Part shown: piece by piece, positions 41,138-49,378 of the stretch | Position numbering within the stretch: the stretch's first letter is position 1 | Layout: every line of letters starts with the position of its first letter | Source of the DNA: an uncultured Clostridia bacterium | Lineage (GTDB): Bacteria; Bacillota; Clostridia; Christensenellales; UBA1242 | DNA: 64,000 bases | NCBI GenBank assembly: GCA_934757855.1 | Contig: CAKVLR010000002.1 | Location: forward strand, 248,001-312,000 | Direction: 5' to 3' | The notes under the pieces: model-generated | What the model was told of the DNA's origin: nothing | The model's database searches: none | Seen by the model: the letters and a program-made list of their open reading frames with translations, nothing else | Program-made: the position numbers and the translations under genes

Positions 41138-41283
41138 ACTCTCACCACCTCAATTTTTGATTGTAAATTTTTTGCAAAAAATTTTGCTTTTTCTAACTGG
41201 TTTATGTGAAAAATTCGCAAACCTCGTCCATTTGTTCTAACTAGCAACAGTGTGCTTCGTTTTAATTTTTCAAATTTTTTCAT
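41134..41283 (-). CDS. Small basic protein, 49 residues
   Basis: Reads MKKFEKLKRSTLLLVRTNGR and then GLRIFHINQLEKAKFFAKNL, highly basic. GAGGTGGCTG precedes the ATG and it overlaps its neighbours on both sides (by 14 and 4 bases), so translational coupling supports it. Not recognised. Confidence 0.6.
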   Translation of the reverse strand: MKKFEKLKRSTLLLVRTNGRGLRIFHINQLEKAKFFAKNLQSKIEVVRV

Positions 41284-41716
41284 CAGCCACCTCCTCAAAA
41301 TCTTCAAAAAGCCCGATTTCAAGGTACTTTCGAGCATACCTGCTGTTTCGGTTCGGGTACTCGCGTGAATTTTGCAAAATTTGCAAAAATTGTGAGTTTT
41401 CGCAAAAAATTAAAAAATTTTCAAATTTTTGCAAGTTTTCGGGTAGTTCTTCAATTCTAACCTTAATTTTGCACATTTTTCGGTATTTTTGCCCGTTTTT
41501 GAAGTCTTTGATGTCAAACACGCGCGTGTGCTGTATCATTTTTGCCGAATTTCCAGTTTCCACCACAAAATAATGCTGGCAATTTCGCACTTGTTCCTTA
41601 AATTGCTCCACTGTCTGCTGGATATTGTGTAGCCTTAGAAAATCAGCATTGATGTCACTAAGTATAAAATTATCTTCCGTGACCCGCGGGTCATCACGAT
41701 ATGTTAATATGTACAT
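41270..41716 (-). CDS. Element-borne hypothetical protein, 148 residues
   Basis: Not recognised. Start at 41716 with AAGGAG seven to eight bases upstream, which is inside the stop of the previous gene. MYILTYRDDPRVTEDNFILSD, then a helical region, and an Asn/Phe/Arg-rich C-terminus (KFENFLIFCENSQFLQILQN). It follows the Cro-like regulator directly, a place where phages carry antirepressor or host-takeover genes. Confidence 0.65.
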   Translation of the reverse strand: MYILTYRDDPRVTEDNFILSDINADFLRLHNIQQTVEQFKEQVRNCQHYFVVETGNSAKMIQHTRVFDIKDFKNGQKYRKMCKIKVRIEELPENLQKFENFLIFCENSQFLQILQNSREYPNRNSRYARKYLEIGLFEDFEEVADEKI

Positions 41717-41721
41717 AATTT

Positions 41722-41946
41722 TTACTCCTTTTTTGTTTTTGTTGTTTTTTTGTTGTCTTGCACAAAGCAAGCAACGATTGTTTGCAGGTCAACTTCTAGC
41801 GCATCTGCAAGTTTTTGCATATAATAGAGTGAAGGTTCTGATTTTCCTGTGCACCACTTGCTTATCGCTGGTTGACTTACACCTATTGTTTTTGACAATA
41901 GATTTTGCGTCATTGACTTATTTTCTATAATTGTGTGTAAATCCAT
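41722..41946 (-). CDS. XRE-family regulator (Cro-like), first early gene
   Basis: 74 residues. HTH with MTQNLLSKTIGVSQPAISKWCTGK as the recognition helix region (about 12-34). AAAGGAG precedes the ATG. Its promoter (TTGACT at 41995-42000 and TATAAT at 41973-41978, minus strand) is overlapped by operator 41957-41973, so it is probably repressed by the divergent regulator at 42093. Confidence 0.88.
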   Translation of the reverse strand: MDLHTIIENKSMTQNLLSKTIGVSQPAISKWCTGKSEPSLYYMQKLADALEVDLQTIVACFVQDNKKTTKTKKE

Positions 41947-41956
41947 AATTACTCCT

Positions 41957-41973
41957 TTTATAACTTATGGTTA
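41957..41973. promoter_or_regulatory. Operator 1 at the early promoter
   Basis: TATAACTTATGGTTATA, arms TATAAC and GTTATA. It overlaps the start region of the early minus-strand promoter (-35 TTGACT 41995-42000, 16-base spacer, -10 TATAAT 41973-41978). Confidence 0.7.
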
Positions 41974-42053
41974 TATTATACGATATTTTTTTAAAAAGTC
42001 AATCATTTTGATAACTTTTTGGAATAATTTTTATTATGTTGCGAATTTACTTG

Positions 42054-42070
42054 TATAACTATAAGTTATA
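42054..42070. promoter_or_regulatory. Operator 2 at the repressor promoter
   Basis: TATAACTATAAGTTATA, perfect seven-base arms around ATA. It matches the reverse complement of operator 1 at 16 of 17 positions. It lies in the spacer of the plus-strand promoter (TTTACT 42046-42051, TATAAT 42069-42074) of the gene at 42093, so autoregulation is likely. Confidence 0.7.
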
Positions 42071-42092
42071 TAATAATAATGGAGGTGGAAAA

Positions 42093-42443
42093 ATGAGTAT
42101 TTTAAGCGAGAAAATTATTTTTTACAGAAAACAAAAAAAACTTACTCAAAGAGAGATGGCGAAAAAATTAAAGATATCACAGCCTGGTTATGCAAAATAC
42201 GAAAGCGGATTAGCGGAACCTGATGTGCAAAGGTTAAATTTATTATCAGAAATTTTTAACATTTCGTTGGATGATTTAATGAAAAATTCGTGTAATAACT
42301 TATTGGTAAAAAATCAAGACAATGATTTAGGAGTTATTACCGCACAGCAATCACAATTATTCAAAATGATTCAAAAACTAGATAATGACCGCTTTTTTAT
42401 GGTGTACGGCTACACAGAAAGGTTATTGAGGGAGATGATATAG
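42093..42443 (+). CDS. XRE-family repressor (CI-like)
   Basis: 116 residues from the ATG at 42093, which has GGAGGTGG seven bases upstream (an earlier in-frame ATG at 42036 lies in the promoter). HTH_3 domain at 1-65 with LTQREMAKKLKISQPGYAKYESG; the C-terminus is a short helical oligomerisation segment. Divergent from the Cro-like gene across paired operators: a lysogeny-type switch. It lacks a LexA/CI-type peptidase domain, so induction may not use RecA. Confidence 0.9.
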   Translation: MSILSEKIIFYRKQKKLTQREMAKKLKISQPGYAKYESGLAEPDVQRLNLLSEIFNISLDDLMKNSCNNLLVKNQDNDLGVITAQQSQLFKMIQKLDNDRFFMVYGYTERLLREMI

Positions 42444-42641
42444 TGCCAGAGTCTTTTTTAAAATCTAGTGAATTTGCAGTTGGAGCAATTAACAGTTGCT
42501 CGCAACATTTCTTTGTCGCTCAAAGGTTACTTTGAGGCGGACGAAGATTTAAAAACACGAAAAAAACAAAACTCACAAAAAATGTCAATAGTCACAGTGC
42601 CTATTTCTCAAAATTTTGAATTACAAGGAGAAATAGACATA
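42444..42641 (+). other. Gap between repressor and integrase, possible small or broken ORF
   Basis: A GTG at 42443 opens a 30-codon frame to 42535 (PESFLKSSEFAVGAINSCSQ), and another frame continues in phase with the integrase from 42468 (RYFEADEDLKTRKKQNSQKM). Together they look like a small protein split by a frame change, or an excisionase-size region whose sequence is not recognisable. Neither alone has a convincing family. Confidence 0.3.
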
Positions 42642-43625
42642 ATGAAAAATATCACACTACGCGCGGACGGGCGCTATATGGGGCGCAAACAAGTAAACGG
42701 CTGTCGTGTCACTGTATATGCTACGACAGCAAAACAGTGCGTAGAAAAATTGAAAAAAGCAATAAAATATGCTAAACAAAACCCAAAAACAAAAAAAGTC
42801 ACTTACAAGTTGTACGACTGGCTCGATAATTGGTATGACACTTACAAAGCGCCTTTCGTGCAATACAAGAGCGCGCTACAAATTGAAGCCGTTATCAAGA
42901 CAATTAAGACAAATTTTGAAAATTTGCCTTTGCACGAATTATCATCGGTTGTAATTCAAAAGGTACTAAACAAGTTCCCTGCTACACGCCAAAAAGAAAT
43001 AATCGTTTTATATTTTAATGCTTCAATGCAAAAAGCGGAAGATTTAAACATAATTGAGAAAAATCCATTTAAGGCAATCGTTAAAGATAGAAAAATAAAT
43101 AACAAGCGCGAACCTTTTAATCTGCAACAACAAAAAACAATACTTGATGCGCTTAATGGTACCGATATTGAGGCAATTATATACTTGTACCTTTGCACTG
43201 GAATCAGAAAAAACGAACTTAACACTAAAAACATACTGGCTGATATTGATGAAGAAAAACATATTTTGCGTGTTAAGAGTGAAAAGAAACGCAACAATCA
43301 CGATGTATATCGCGAAATTGATATAACAAGTGAATTAATTTCGTTGATAAAACGCAATATAAAATCGTTCGACACAAACACTGATTTGATTTATCGCAAG
43401 TTTAAACAAATTTTGGTTGACAACAATATCAAGGGAAGCCTACACAACTTGCGACACACATTCGCTACCAACCACTACTACCTCGGTACACCAGCAAAAC
43501 AAGTGCAAGTATGGTTAGGGCACGAAACAATCGAGTTAACACAGAATATTTACACGCATATTGACAAGAGTATCACGAAAAATGACATTCTTAAATTATA
43601 TAATAATTTATATTTTCAAGTTTGA
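42642..43625 (+). CDS. Tyrosine recombinase (integrase)
   Basis: 327 residues from the ATG at 42642 with AAGGAG upstream, giving the usual MKNITLRADGRYMGRKQVNG start with an arm-binding domain. SAM-like core-binding domain (about 55-140), then the catalytic domain with the Arg of CTGIRKNEL, the HNLRHTFATNHY box (H-x-x-R), WLGHETIEL and the nucleophile Tyr in TQNIYTHID. It ends at 43625, inside the attachment repeat whose first TTTGACACCAC unit overlaps the stop. It integrates at tRNA-Lys. Confidence 0.94.
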   Translation: MKNITLRADGRYMGRKQVNGCRVTVYATTAKQCVEKLKKAIKYAKQNPKTKKVTYKLYDWLDNWYDTYKAPFVQYKSALQIEAVIKTIKTNFENLPLHELSSVVIQKVLNKFPATRQKEIIVLYFNASMQKAEDLNIIEKNPFKAIVKDRKINNKREPFNLQQQKTILDALNGTDIEAIIYLYLCTGIRKNELNTKNILADIDEEKHILRVKSEKKRNNHDVYREIDITSELISLIKRNIKSFDTNTDLIYRKFKQILVDNNIKGSLHNLRHTFATNHYYLGTPAKQVQVWLGHETIELTQNIYTHIDKSITKNDILKLYNNLYFQV

Positions 43626-43795
43626 CACCACTTTGACACCACTTTTTAGATAAAAAAATACATAAAAAAAGAAAACTCAAAGTCGAACGAATTTTCGTAA
43701 AACTTTGAGTTTTTGGCTTAGTTAAGCCATTTTTGAGTGATTTTTACTGGTGGACAATCAGGGACTCGAACCCTGGACCCACTGATTAAGAGTCA
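43618..43795. repeat. Attachment-site repeat, proximal copy
   Basis: Identical to 25737-25914. It contains two TTTGACACCAC units (43621-43642), a bidirectional hairpin and the 3' half of the intact tRNA-Lys, ending in the anticodon loop where the copies diverge. Confidence 0.9.
43672..43714. terminator. Bidirectional terminator of integrase and tRNA-Lys
   Basis: AAAACTCAAAGT (43672-43683) pairs with ACTTTGAGTTTT (43702-43713). GGCTTAGTTAAGCC follows at 43715-43728 as a further small palindrome. Copy in the other att repeat at 25791-25833. Confidence 0.65.
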
Positions 43796-43823
43796 GTTGC
43801 TCTACCAACTGAGCTAATTGTCC
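43748..43823 (-). tRNA. tRNA-Lys(CTT), intact copy at element boundary
   Basis: Minus strand: acceptor GGACAAT/ATTGTCC, anticodon stem ACTGA/TCAGT with loop CTCTTAA, anticodon CTT (codon AAG), T arm GGGTTCGAGTCCC, CCA encoded at 43748-43750. The element preserves the tRNA by carrying its 3' half. Confidence 0.95.
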
Positions 43824-43903
43824 ATAAAAGTCGTATTGACTTTTATAATGATAACACATTTTATTTAGATAATCAAGAGAATTTTCAAAATTTCTACAAA
43901 AAT

Positions 43904-45277
43904 TTATATTTCGATTGTATTATTGGCTGAAACTTCGGTATTGCTCTTTAAAATTGCTTTTACACCTATCTTGATACTCTCGACTGCTGGCTGGTTGTAT
44001 GGGCTTACCCCCATCAATCCGCCCATAAATATGGTTTTAAGCATAAAAAACATAAATATTTTGCCGATTATATTTTCGTTTATTTCGCTAATTGTAATTG
44101 TTTCGTTTGGACATTGATACGAGGTTAAAGCAATAGTCGAGGCGGTGCGTTCGATATTAAATAAGTCCGCAAAAGTCCTATTTGTTGTGACATCTTGCCC
44201 AAACAAACTATTTAACCCGCTAGGCAAATCTATATTATTTTTGAATTTTTCCACGCCGATAAAGGTAATGACTTTATCGCTTGGTCCTTCCAAATACAAC
44301 TGAAACTGACTGTGTTGCGCGCTCGTGCCGACTGCCTTTATTGGGGTTTGCCCTACTTTGATTTCTTTGCCGTTTTTATCCACTGTGCGCCCTAGACTTT
44401 CCGCCCAAAGTTGCCCGTACCAGTCCCCCACCAAATCTAGCGACTCAGCATAAGGAATGACAACGGACATACATTTTCCACGATTATAATTGATAAAATC
44501 TAGCGTAGCACTCAGTAGTGGTGCGTTTTTCATTATATCTTGATTTTTAGCCGAAGCATACATTTCTTTTGCCCCATCAACCAAAGAACATACATCTAAC
44601 CCCAACACGCTTGCTGGCAACAATCCAACAGGACTAAGCACTGAATATCTACCGCCCAACTTTGGCGACATAAAAAATCTCTTTATTCCGTGTTGCTCCG
44701 CAAAAGTATTGAGTTTGCCATTGTTATTTTCACTTACAACGACAAAGTGTTCTATCCAACGCTCGCCTACTGCATTTTCCACCATTTTTTGAAATGCGAA
44801 GAATTGCGACAAGGTTTCGGTTGTGTTGCCACTTTTGCTCACTACGCAAAAAATAGTTTTTGTTAAATCAATCACATCTAGCAACGCATTTAGCCTCGTT
44901 GGGTCAACATTGTCTTCCACATAAAATCTAGGTGCGTTGCGCTTCTCTTTTGGCAACTCGTTATGTCTAAAATGGCACAAAGCCCTAAAAATTGCGTTCG
45001 CTCCCAACGCAGAGCCACCTATTCCCAGCACTACGAAAGCATCGCACGACTCGCGGGCTTTTTTTGCATATTCCTCAATATCTGCAAAATCGGTATTGTC
45101 TAGCGCCCCAATAATGGCGGTTGTATCGGCGCAAGGATTTGCAAATACAGTACCGTATGCAAAATTTATTTCTTTTTCAAGATTTTGCAATTCATCAATA
45201 TTTATTCCGTTTGCATTGCCCAAATTTTCGGCAAGCAAGTTGTTGTAATTGTAGGTAAAAACACTTTTCTTCATCAT
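43904..45277 (-). CDS. pgi: Glucose-6-phosphate isomerase
   Basis: Interconverts glucose-6-phosphate and fructose-6-phosphate. DAFVVLGIGGSALGANAI carries the phosphate loop, VVSKSGNTTETLSQF the sugar-phosphate site, GGRYSVLSPVGLLP and GQTPIKAVGTSAQHSQFQLYLEGP the catalytic Glu/His regions, and the C-terminal ESIKIGVKAI the Lys. About 457 residues. Start at 45277 (or 45274, tandem ATG) following AAGGGAA; an upstream ATG at 45331 lies within the promoter. Promoter 45303-45331 minus. Monocistronic. Confidence 0.96.
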   Translation of the reverse strand: MMKKSVFTYNYNNLLAENLGNANGINIDELQNLEKEINFAYGTVFANPCADTTAIIGALDNTDFADIEEYAKKARESCDAFVVLGIGGSALGANAIFRALCHFRHNELPKEKRNAPRFYVEDNVDPTRLNALLDVIDLTKTIFCVVSKSGNTTETLSQFFAFQKMVENAVGERWIEHFVVVSENNNGKLNTFAEQHGIKRFFMSPKLGGRYSVLSPVGLLPASVLGLDVCSLVDGAKEMYASAKNQDIMKNAPLLSATLDFINYNRGKCMSVVIPYAESLDLVGDWYGQLWAESLGRTVDKNGKEIKVGQTPIKAVGTSAQHSQFQLYLEGPSDKVITFIGVEKFKNNIDLPSGLNSLFGQDVTTNRTFADLFNIERTASTIALTSYQCPNETITISEINENIIGKIFMFFMLKTIFMGGLMGVSPYNQPAVESIKIGVKAILKSNTEVSANNTIEI

Positions 45278-45302
45278 AATTCCCTTATTTGTAGTGTTTA
45301 TA

Positions 45303-45331
45303 ATTATACTATAAATTGAGTAAAAATGCAA
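45303..45331 (-). promoter_or_regulatory. Promoter of pgi
   Basis: Minus strand: TTGCAT (45326-45331), 17-base spacer, TATAAT (45303-45308). Confidence 0.65.
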
Positions 45332-45395
45332 TAAAATTATTCATCAATATACACAAAAGTGCAGTTTTTCATATATATTTGTGGGGGTTTTGTGA

Positions 45396-46442
45396 ATGAA
45401 AGACATAAAAAAATTTATAAATACACAAATTTTGTCAAAAAACGCACAAAATTTAATCGAAAGTTTACCGCCTAAAACAAAATTTTGCGCGGTGGTAAAG
45501 TGTAACGCGTACGGCCACGGAGTGATACCAGTTTGCTCCACGATTCGTGATTTGGTAGATTGTTTTGCAGTAGCCAACAATCGCGAAGCCGTGCAAATTA
45601 AACGCAAATTCCCTGATAAAAATGTGCTAGTTTTGGGCGGTATCTCAACTTATTTTTTGCGCTCCGCGGTAAGGCTGGGGGTGATTTTTAGCATTAGTAA
45701 TTTGCAAGAGTTGCAAACACTCGAAGATTTTGCTAGCAAACAAAATGAAGTAGTTTCTTTTCATTTAAAACTGAACACAGGTATGAATAGATTAGGGGCA
45801 AAAACTGAAGCGGAAGTACAAAAAATACTTGCGTTTTTGCCAAATTGCCCGCATCTAAATTTGGTAGGAGTTTTTAGCCATATAAGCGATGGAAAAAATC
45901 AAAAACGCACCCGCAAGCAAGCCGAAAATTTTGAAAAACTAACCTCCGCACTTCCCGCAAATATACAGAAACACTTGCTTAGTAGTATATTTAGCAATTA
46001 TCACGATTTATGCTTTGATATGGTTCGCGCAGGAATTAGCCTTTATGGATATGCTAAAAACACCCAGCCGTGCCTACAAATTGAGGCGCGTATTGTGGGC
46101 ATACAAATGGTTAAAAAAGGCGAATATATCGGTTATGGTAGCAAGCATAGAGCAAACAAAAACGGCAAAATTGCCATTCTTGCGATAGGCTATGGCGAGG
46201 GGTTACCAAGGTTATGGGCGAAAAAGGGTTATGTGCTAATCAACGGCAAAAAAGCGAGATTTTGTGCAAATATTTGTATGGATATGAGTATTGTAGATAT
46301 AACGGAAATAGATGCAAAAATCAACGATTATGCTGTGATTTTAGGTAATAGTTGCGCGCAACAAATTACCGCAAACGAAATAGCGCGCGCGTGCAAAACT
46401 ATTCCTTACGAAATACTCACAAATTTCAAAAAAATTGCCTAA
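45396..46442 (+). CDS. alr: Alanine racemase
   Basis: PLP-dependent enzyme making D-alanine for peptidoglycan. The PLP lysine is Lys35 in VVKCNAYGHG; the catalytic-Tyr region is IGYGSKHRANKNGKIAILAIGYGEG, and MDMSIVDIT closes the active site. HLKLNTGMNRLG is the conserved N-T-G-M-x-R-x-G motif. 348 residues. The ribosome site before ATG is weak (GGGGG at about 45382). With murC it supplies the cell-wall precursor pathway. Confidence 0.95.
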   Translation: MKDIKKFINTQILSKNAQNLIESLPPKTKFCAVVKCNAYGHGVIPVCSTIRDLVDCFAVANNREAVQIKRKFPDKNVLVLGGISTYFLRSAVRLGVIFSISNLQELQTLEDFASKQNEVVSFHLKLNTGMNRLGAKTEAEVQKILAFLPNCPHLNLVGVFSHISDGKNQKRTRKQAENFEKLTSALPANIQKHLLSSIFSNYHDLCFDMVRAGISLYGYAKNTQPCLQIEARIVGIQMVKKGEYIGYGSKHRANKNGKIAILAIGYGEGLPRLWAKKGYVLINGKKARFCANICMDMSIVDITEIDAKINDYAVILGNSCAQQITANEIARACKTIPYEILTNFKKIA

Positions 46443-46461
46443 AAATTCAATTTAAATTAAC

Positions 46462-46498
46462 AAAAAAAGAGTATTGCTTTGCTAGCAAGACCCTTTTT
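46462..46498. terminator. Terminator between alr and holA (convergent)
   Basis: AAAAAGaGTaTTGCT-like arm pairs with AGCAAgACcCTTTTT, with an A-run on one side and a T-run on the other. Confidence 0.5.
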
Positions 46499-46500
46499 AC

Positions 46501-47472
46501 TTAATTTTGTTGTTCGCAAATATTTGTGATATAGTAAATCAAAGCATTTTCATCGCTCATTTGCCCCGCTTTGATTTGGTAGTCTAGGTTTGCCCCTAAA
46601 TCTAGTATTTTCTTTAACCTAACTGGCGTAAATTTTTGCGCTTGCTCGCGCGAAATCCTAATTGAATACTCCTTGACCCCTAGTTTTGTCGCAATTTGCG
46701 CGTTCGTTTCTTTTGAGAGAGATGCATAAAACATTCTACGAAAACTACCTTGTATCATCATAATCAACATTTGCGGGGACTCTTTTCTCTCCAAAAGTTG
46801 CTTGATAATATCTATTGCCTTTTTGCAGTCACACACAGCAACCGCATTACTCAATTCAAATATATCATACTCAACCTCGCGGTGTACATTTTCTTCTACA
46901 TCTCGCAAGGTAATCGTTCCGCCATTGCCTATCAAATTCGCGAGTTTGATTGTTTCATTATTGATGCGCGTATAGTCTAAATCGCAATAGCCTATCAACG
47001 CATTTAGCGCGTCACTATTTATTTTGCAATTAAACGCGCCCAACTGATTTAGTATCAGCCTAGACAACATATTGCTGTCCAGTTTCCCGCAGTCCACCAC
47101 ATCGCTTAGTTCTTCAAATTTTTTATACGCGCTTACTCCTACGCTATCTACCACAATCAAAACAGTGGTAGGCGTGGGCTTTTTTGCATAGTCTATGAGC
47201 GGCTTTATATCATCTTGTTTTTTCACGGCTATATCTTTCAATACCACCACCCTGCGTTCATCTAGCATAGGCAAAGCTCGCGCAGAATCAATGATATTGC
47301 CTAAATTTGTATTTTCATCATCAAAGCGCAAAATATTTATATCTTTAAAATTAACCGCCTTGGACTCAATCATATCCACCGCTTTTTGTCTTAAAAAAGC
47401 ATCTTCGCCCTTGATAAAGTAAATTTTACTTATACCGTTTGCCAAATTTTTCTTTAAATCTTGAAACTTCAC
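46501..47472 (-). CDS. holA: DNA polymerase III delta subunit
   Basis: Clamp-loader subunit that opens the beta clamp. YFIKGEDAFLRQKAVDMIE, DINILRFDDENTNLGNIIDSARALPMLDERRVVVLKDI, and the helical C-terminus (EQAQKFTPVRLKKILDLGANLDYQIKAGQMS) match the HolA family. 323 residues, starting at a GTG with GGTAGGTAG upstream. Located between comEC and alr, a common neighbourhood (comEC-holA) in Bacillota. Confidence 0.93.
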   Translation of the reverse strand: MKFQDLKKNLANGISKIYFIKGEDAFLRQKAVDMIESKAVNFKDINILRFDDENTNLGNIIDSARALPMLDERRVVVLKDIAVKKQDDIKPLIDYAKKPTPTTVLIVVDSVGVSAYKKFEELSDVVDCGKLDSNMLSRLILNQLGAFNCKINSDALNALIGYCDLDYTRINNETIKLANLIGNGGTITLRDVEENVHREVEYDIFELSNAVAVCDCKKAIDIIKQLLERKESPQMLIMMIQGSFRRMFYASLSKETNAQIATKLGVKEYSIRISREQAQKFTPVRLKKILDLGANLDYQIKAGQMSDENALIYYITNICEQQN

Positions 47473-47530
47473 GCTACTACCTACCTTTGTACTAAATATA
47501 TCATTTTATGCAAATTTTGTAAAGTGCTAA

Positions 47531-49126
47531 CTAGCACAACATAGACAAAATAGTACCCACGATAAACACAGTTGCGGTGATTTCAATCAAGAGTGCCTTT
47601 GCGTATGGATTTGCGACACAAAATCTACTCGAAAAGAACATACACCCGTAATACCCCGCCAACGCATAATCAGCAATCGGCTTTACCGCAACAACCGCAT
47701 ACGGCACAGAGGCAAACAACATTGCACCCTTGTCAACCACCCAAAATCCGTATTGAATGATACTAAACAAGTACCCAGCAAACGGAATAAGTAATGCAAG
47801 CAGTGTTGCACCAAATAGCACCATAAATGCATAACCAAACAACGGCACTAGTATTAAGTTTGCGAGTAACCCAACAATAGACACATACCCAAACGCATTA
47901 ATAATTAAGGGTAGCGTGCCGAGAGTCGCGCTAAAAGTGAGCGCAAGATTATCGCGGAGGAAACTACCTTTCTTTACTTTTAGCCATTTCTTAAATACTG
48001 GGTAAAGCAAAAATATACCGAACACGCCCGCATAACTTAGCAAGAAACTTAAATCAAAAATGTACAATGGAAAGATAAGTAGTAACAGTATTCCCGATAG
48101 CGAAATACTATTTAGACTATCCGTTTGCTTGCCAAATAGTTGACCAATTAGCAAGAAAATAGACATCAAACTTGCCCGCACAACACTCGGAGCCATTCCG
48201 CAAAGCATCGCATAAAACCAAAGTATGCCGATGACAATACTAAGTTTTATCCACCGATTTATCCTACATTTATTCAAAATGAACATAAGTAGCATCATAA
48301 TAAACGCCGTATTAAGTCCACTTACCGCTACCACATGCGCAATACCTGAAATTTGAAAATTAAGCGCAATATCACTAGGCAAAGCCGTTTTGTCACCAAC
48401 TAACACGGAAAACGCAAGACCAGCGTACCGCGCATCCATATATTTGCAATAAAGTTCGCGAATATACTCACGCACGCTATCCCAAAAGCCCATTTGTCCA
48501 CCCAGTATCGAAATATTTTCAAGAGTCGTGTATGTCGCGTGCTGAAAGTTGTTTGTATAAGCAAAACTATAAATTCCGTCATACGCGAACACATACGCAG
48601 GTGTGAGTTCGCCCTCTACAACAATTTTTATACCAGGTTTAAGCCCTGCCAAATCTTCTTCGGTGTACTGCCCGTTTTCAGGGTGACAAAGATAAACAAA
48701 TACATTGCGGTCTAAATAAGCCGTGCCTGTGCTATTATTCGTTACCGATACATTTGAGATAATAAAATATACGCCTTTTTCTTTTATGATATAGTTTGTG
48801 TCAATCGTGCCACTAATATTGTAGATTTCGCCCGTTTTGGGTTTAAAGTCAATTTTAAATGAGGCATACTCAAGATAAAACAATCCAAAGCCTACCAAAA
48901 CTGGTATCAAAATGCAAATCACCCACTTGCGAATATTCCAAAAGAAATCTACAAATTTGCTTTGCTTAAATTTAATCTTAAACAATAGCATAATTAGGCA
49001 AAATACCAAAATTGATACTATCGCAACAAAGTACCAAATGCTATCGTACAGCCAAATCTTGCCCAACCAAAGTCCCAGCGCTAACGCGATAAAGCACACA
49101 AAAATCGGTCTGAAATGCGCTATCAT
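47531..49126 (-). CDS. comEC: ComEC/Rec2-family DNA uptake channel protein
   Basis: Polytopic membrane protein. Three N-terminal hydrophobic segments (4-23, 29-49, 69-89), an external OB-like domain (about 95-220) and the competence domain with SGLNTAFIMMLLMFIL and multiple helices (about 250-530). IAHVVAVSGLN is the family signature. 531 residues; the C-terminal metallo-beta-lactamase domain found in many ComEC proteins is absent, which is also known in some lineages. AAAGGGGAAAATAAA precedes the ATG. The three-residue gap to holA is not an overlap, but both probably share an operon. Confidence 0.93.
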   Translation of the reverse strand: MIAHFRPIFVCFIALALGLWLGKIWLYDSIWYFVAIVSILVFCLIMLLFKIKFKQSKFVDFFWNIRKWVICILIPVLVGFGLFYLEYASFKIDFKPKTGEIYNISGTIDTNYIIKEKGVYFIISNVSVTNNSTGTAYLDRNVFVYLCHPENGQYTEEDLAGLKPGIKIVVEGELTPAYVFAYDGIYSFAYTNNFQHATYTTLENISILGGQMGFWDSVREYIRELYCKYMDARYAGLAFSVLVGDKTALPSDIALNFQISGIAHVVAVSGLNTAFIMMLLMFILNKCRINRWIKLSIVIGILWFYAMLCGMAPSVVRASLMSIFLLIGQLFGKQTDSLNSISLSGILLLLIFPLYIFDLSFLLSYAGVFGIFLLYPVFKKWLKVKKGSFLRDNLALTFSATLGTLPLIINAFGYVSIVGLLANLILVPLFGYAFMVLFGATLLALLIPFAGYLFSIIQYGFWVVDKGAMLFASVPYAVVAVKPIADYALAGYYGCMFFSSRFCVANPYAKALLIEITATVFIVGTILSMLC

Positions 49127-49255
49127 TTTATTTTCCCCTTTGGCTAAATTATATCAAACTTTTTGCCTAAAATAAAGCCTTTTGGAAATTTTGTCAATTT
49201 TTTAGCGAATAAAAGTGAATAAAATAAAATTTTTTAATCAGTTTTTAAAAAACAC

Positions 49256-49284
49256 TTGAAAAAGTGATAAATTTATGCTATTAT
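49256..49284 (+). promoter_or_regulatory. Promoter of tRNA-Glu
   Basis: TTGAAA (49256-49261), 17-base spacer, TATTAT (49279-49284). Confidence 0.6.
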
Positions 49285-49303
49285 TAATTTATACACAAAT
49301 TGA

Positions 49304-49378
49304 GCCATCATCGTATAATGGTTAGTACACTAGCCTCTCACGCTGGTTATAGGGGTTCGAATCCCCTTGGTGGTACCA
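49304..49378 (+). tRNA. tRNA-Glu(CTC)
   Basis: Acceptor GCCATCA pairs with TGGTGGT (two G-U pairs), anticodon stem CTAGC/GCTGG encloses CTCTCAC, anticodon CTC (codon GAG), T arm GGGGTTCGAATCCCC, CCA at 49376-49378. Its 3' end (TCCCCTTGGTGGTACCAA) is repeated at 49528-49545. Confidence 0.94.

Larger units (their letters stand above)
25737..43795. mobile_element. 17.9-kb integrated element in tRNA-Lys
   Basis: Bounded by a 178-base perfect direct repeat (25737-25914 and 43618-43795) that includes the 3' half of tRNA-Lys; one unit of the element is 17,881 bases. Modules: integrase and repressor on +; early minus-strand operon of regulators, DUF3846, DUF6291 and DnaB; late minus-strand operon of small membrane peptide, large anchored surface proteins, Zot-like ATPase, DUF4417 and metallopeptidase; toxin-antitoxin on + at the far end. 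No terminase, portal, capsid, tail or relaxase gene is seen. It has phage-like regulation but filamentous-phage-like or secretion-like late genes. Confidence 0.85.

Noticed and set aside
25915..43795. Tailed prophage
   Set aside because: No terminase, portal, capsid, tail or lysis genes are seen on either strand, so a tailed-phage label is not supported.
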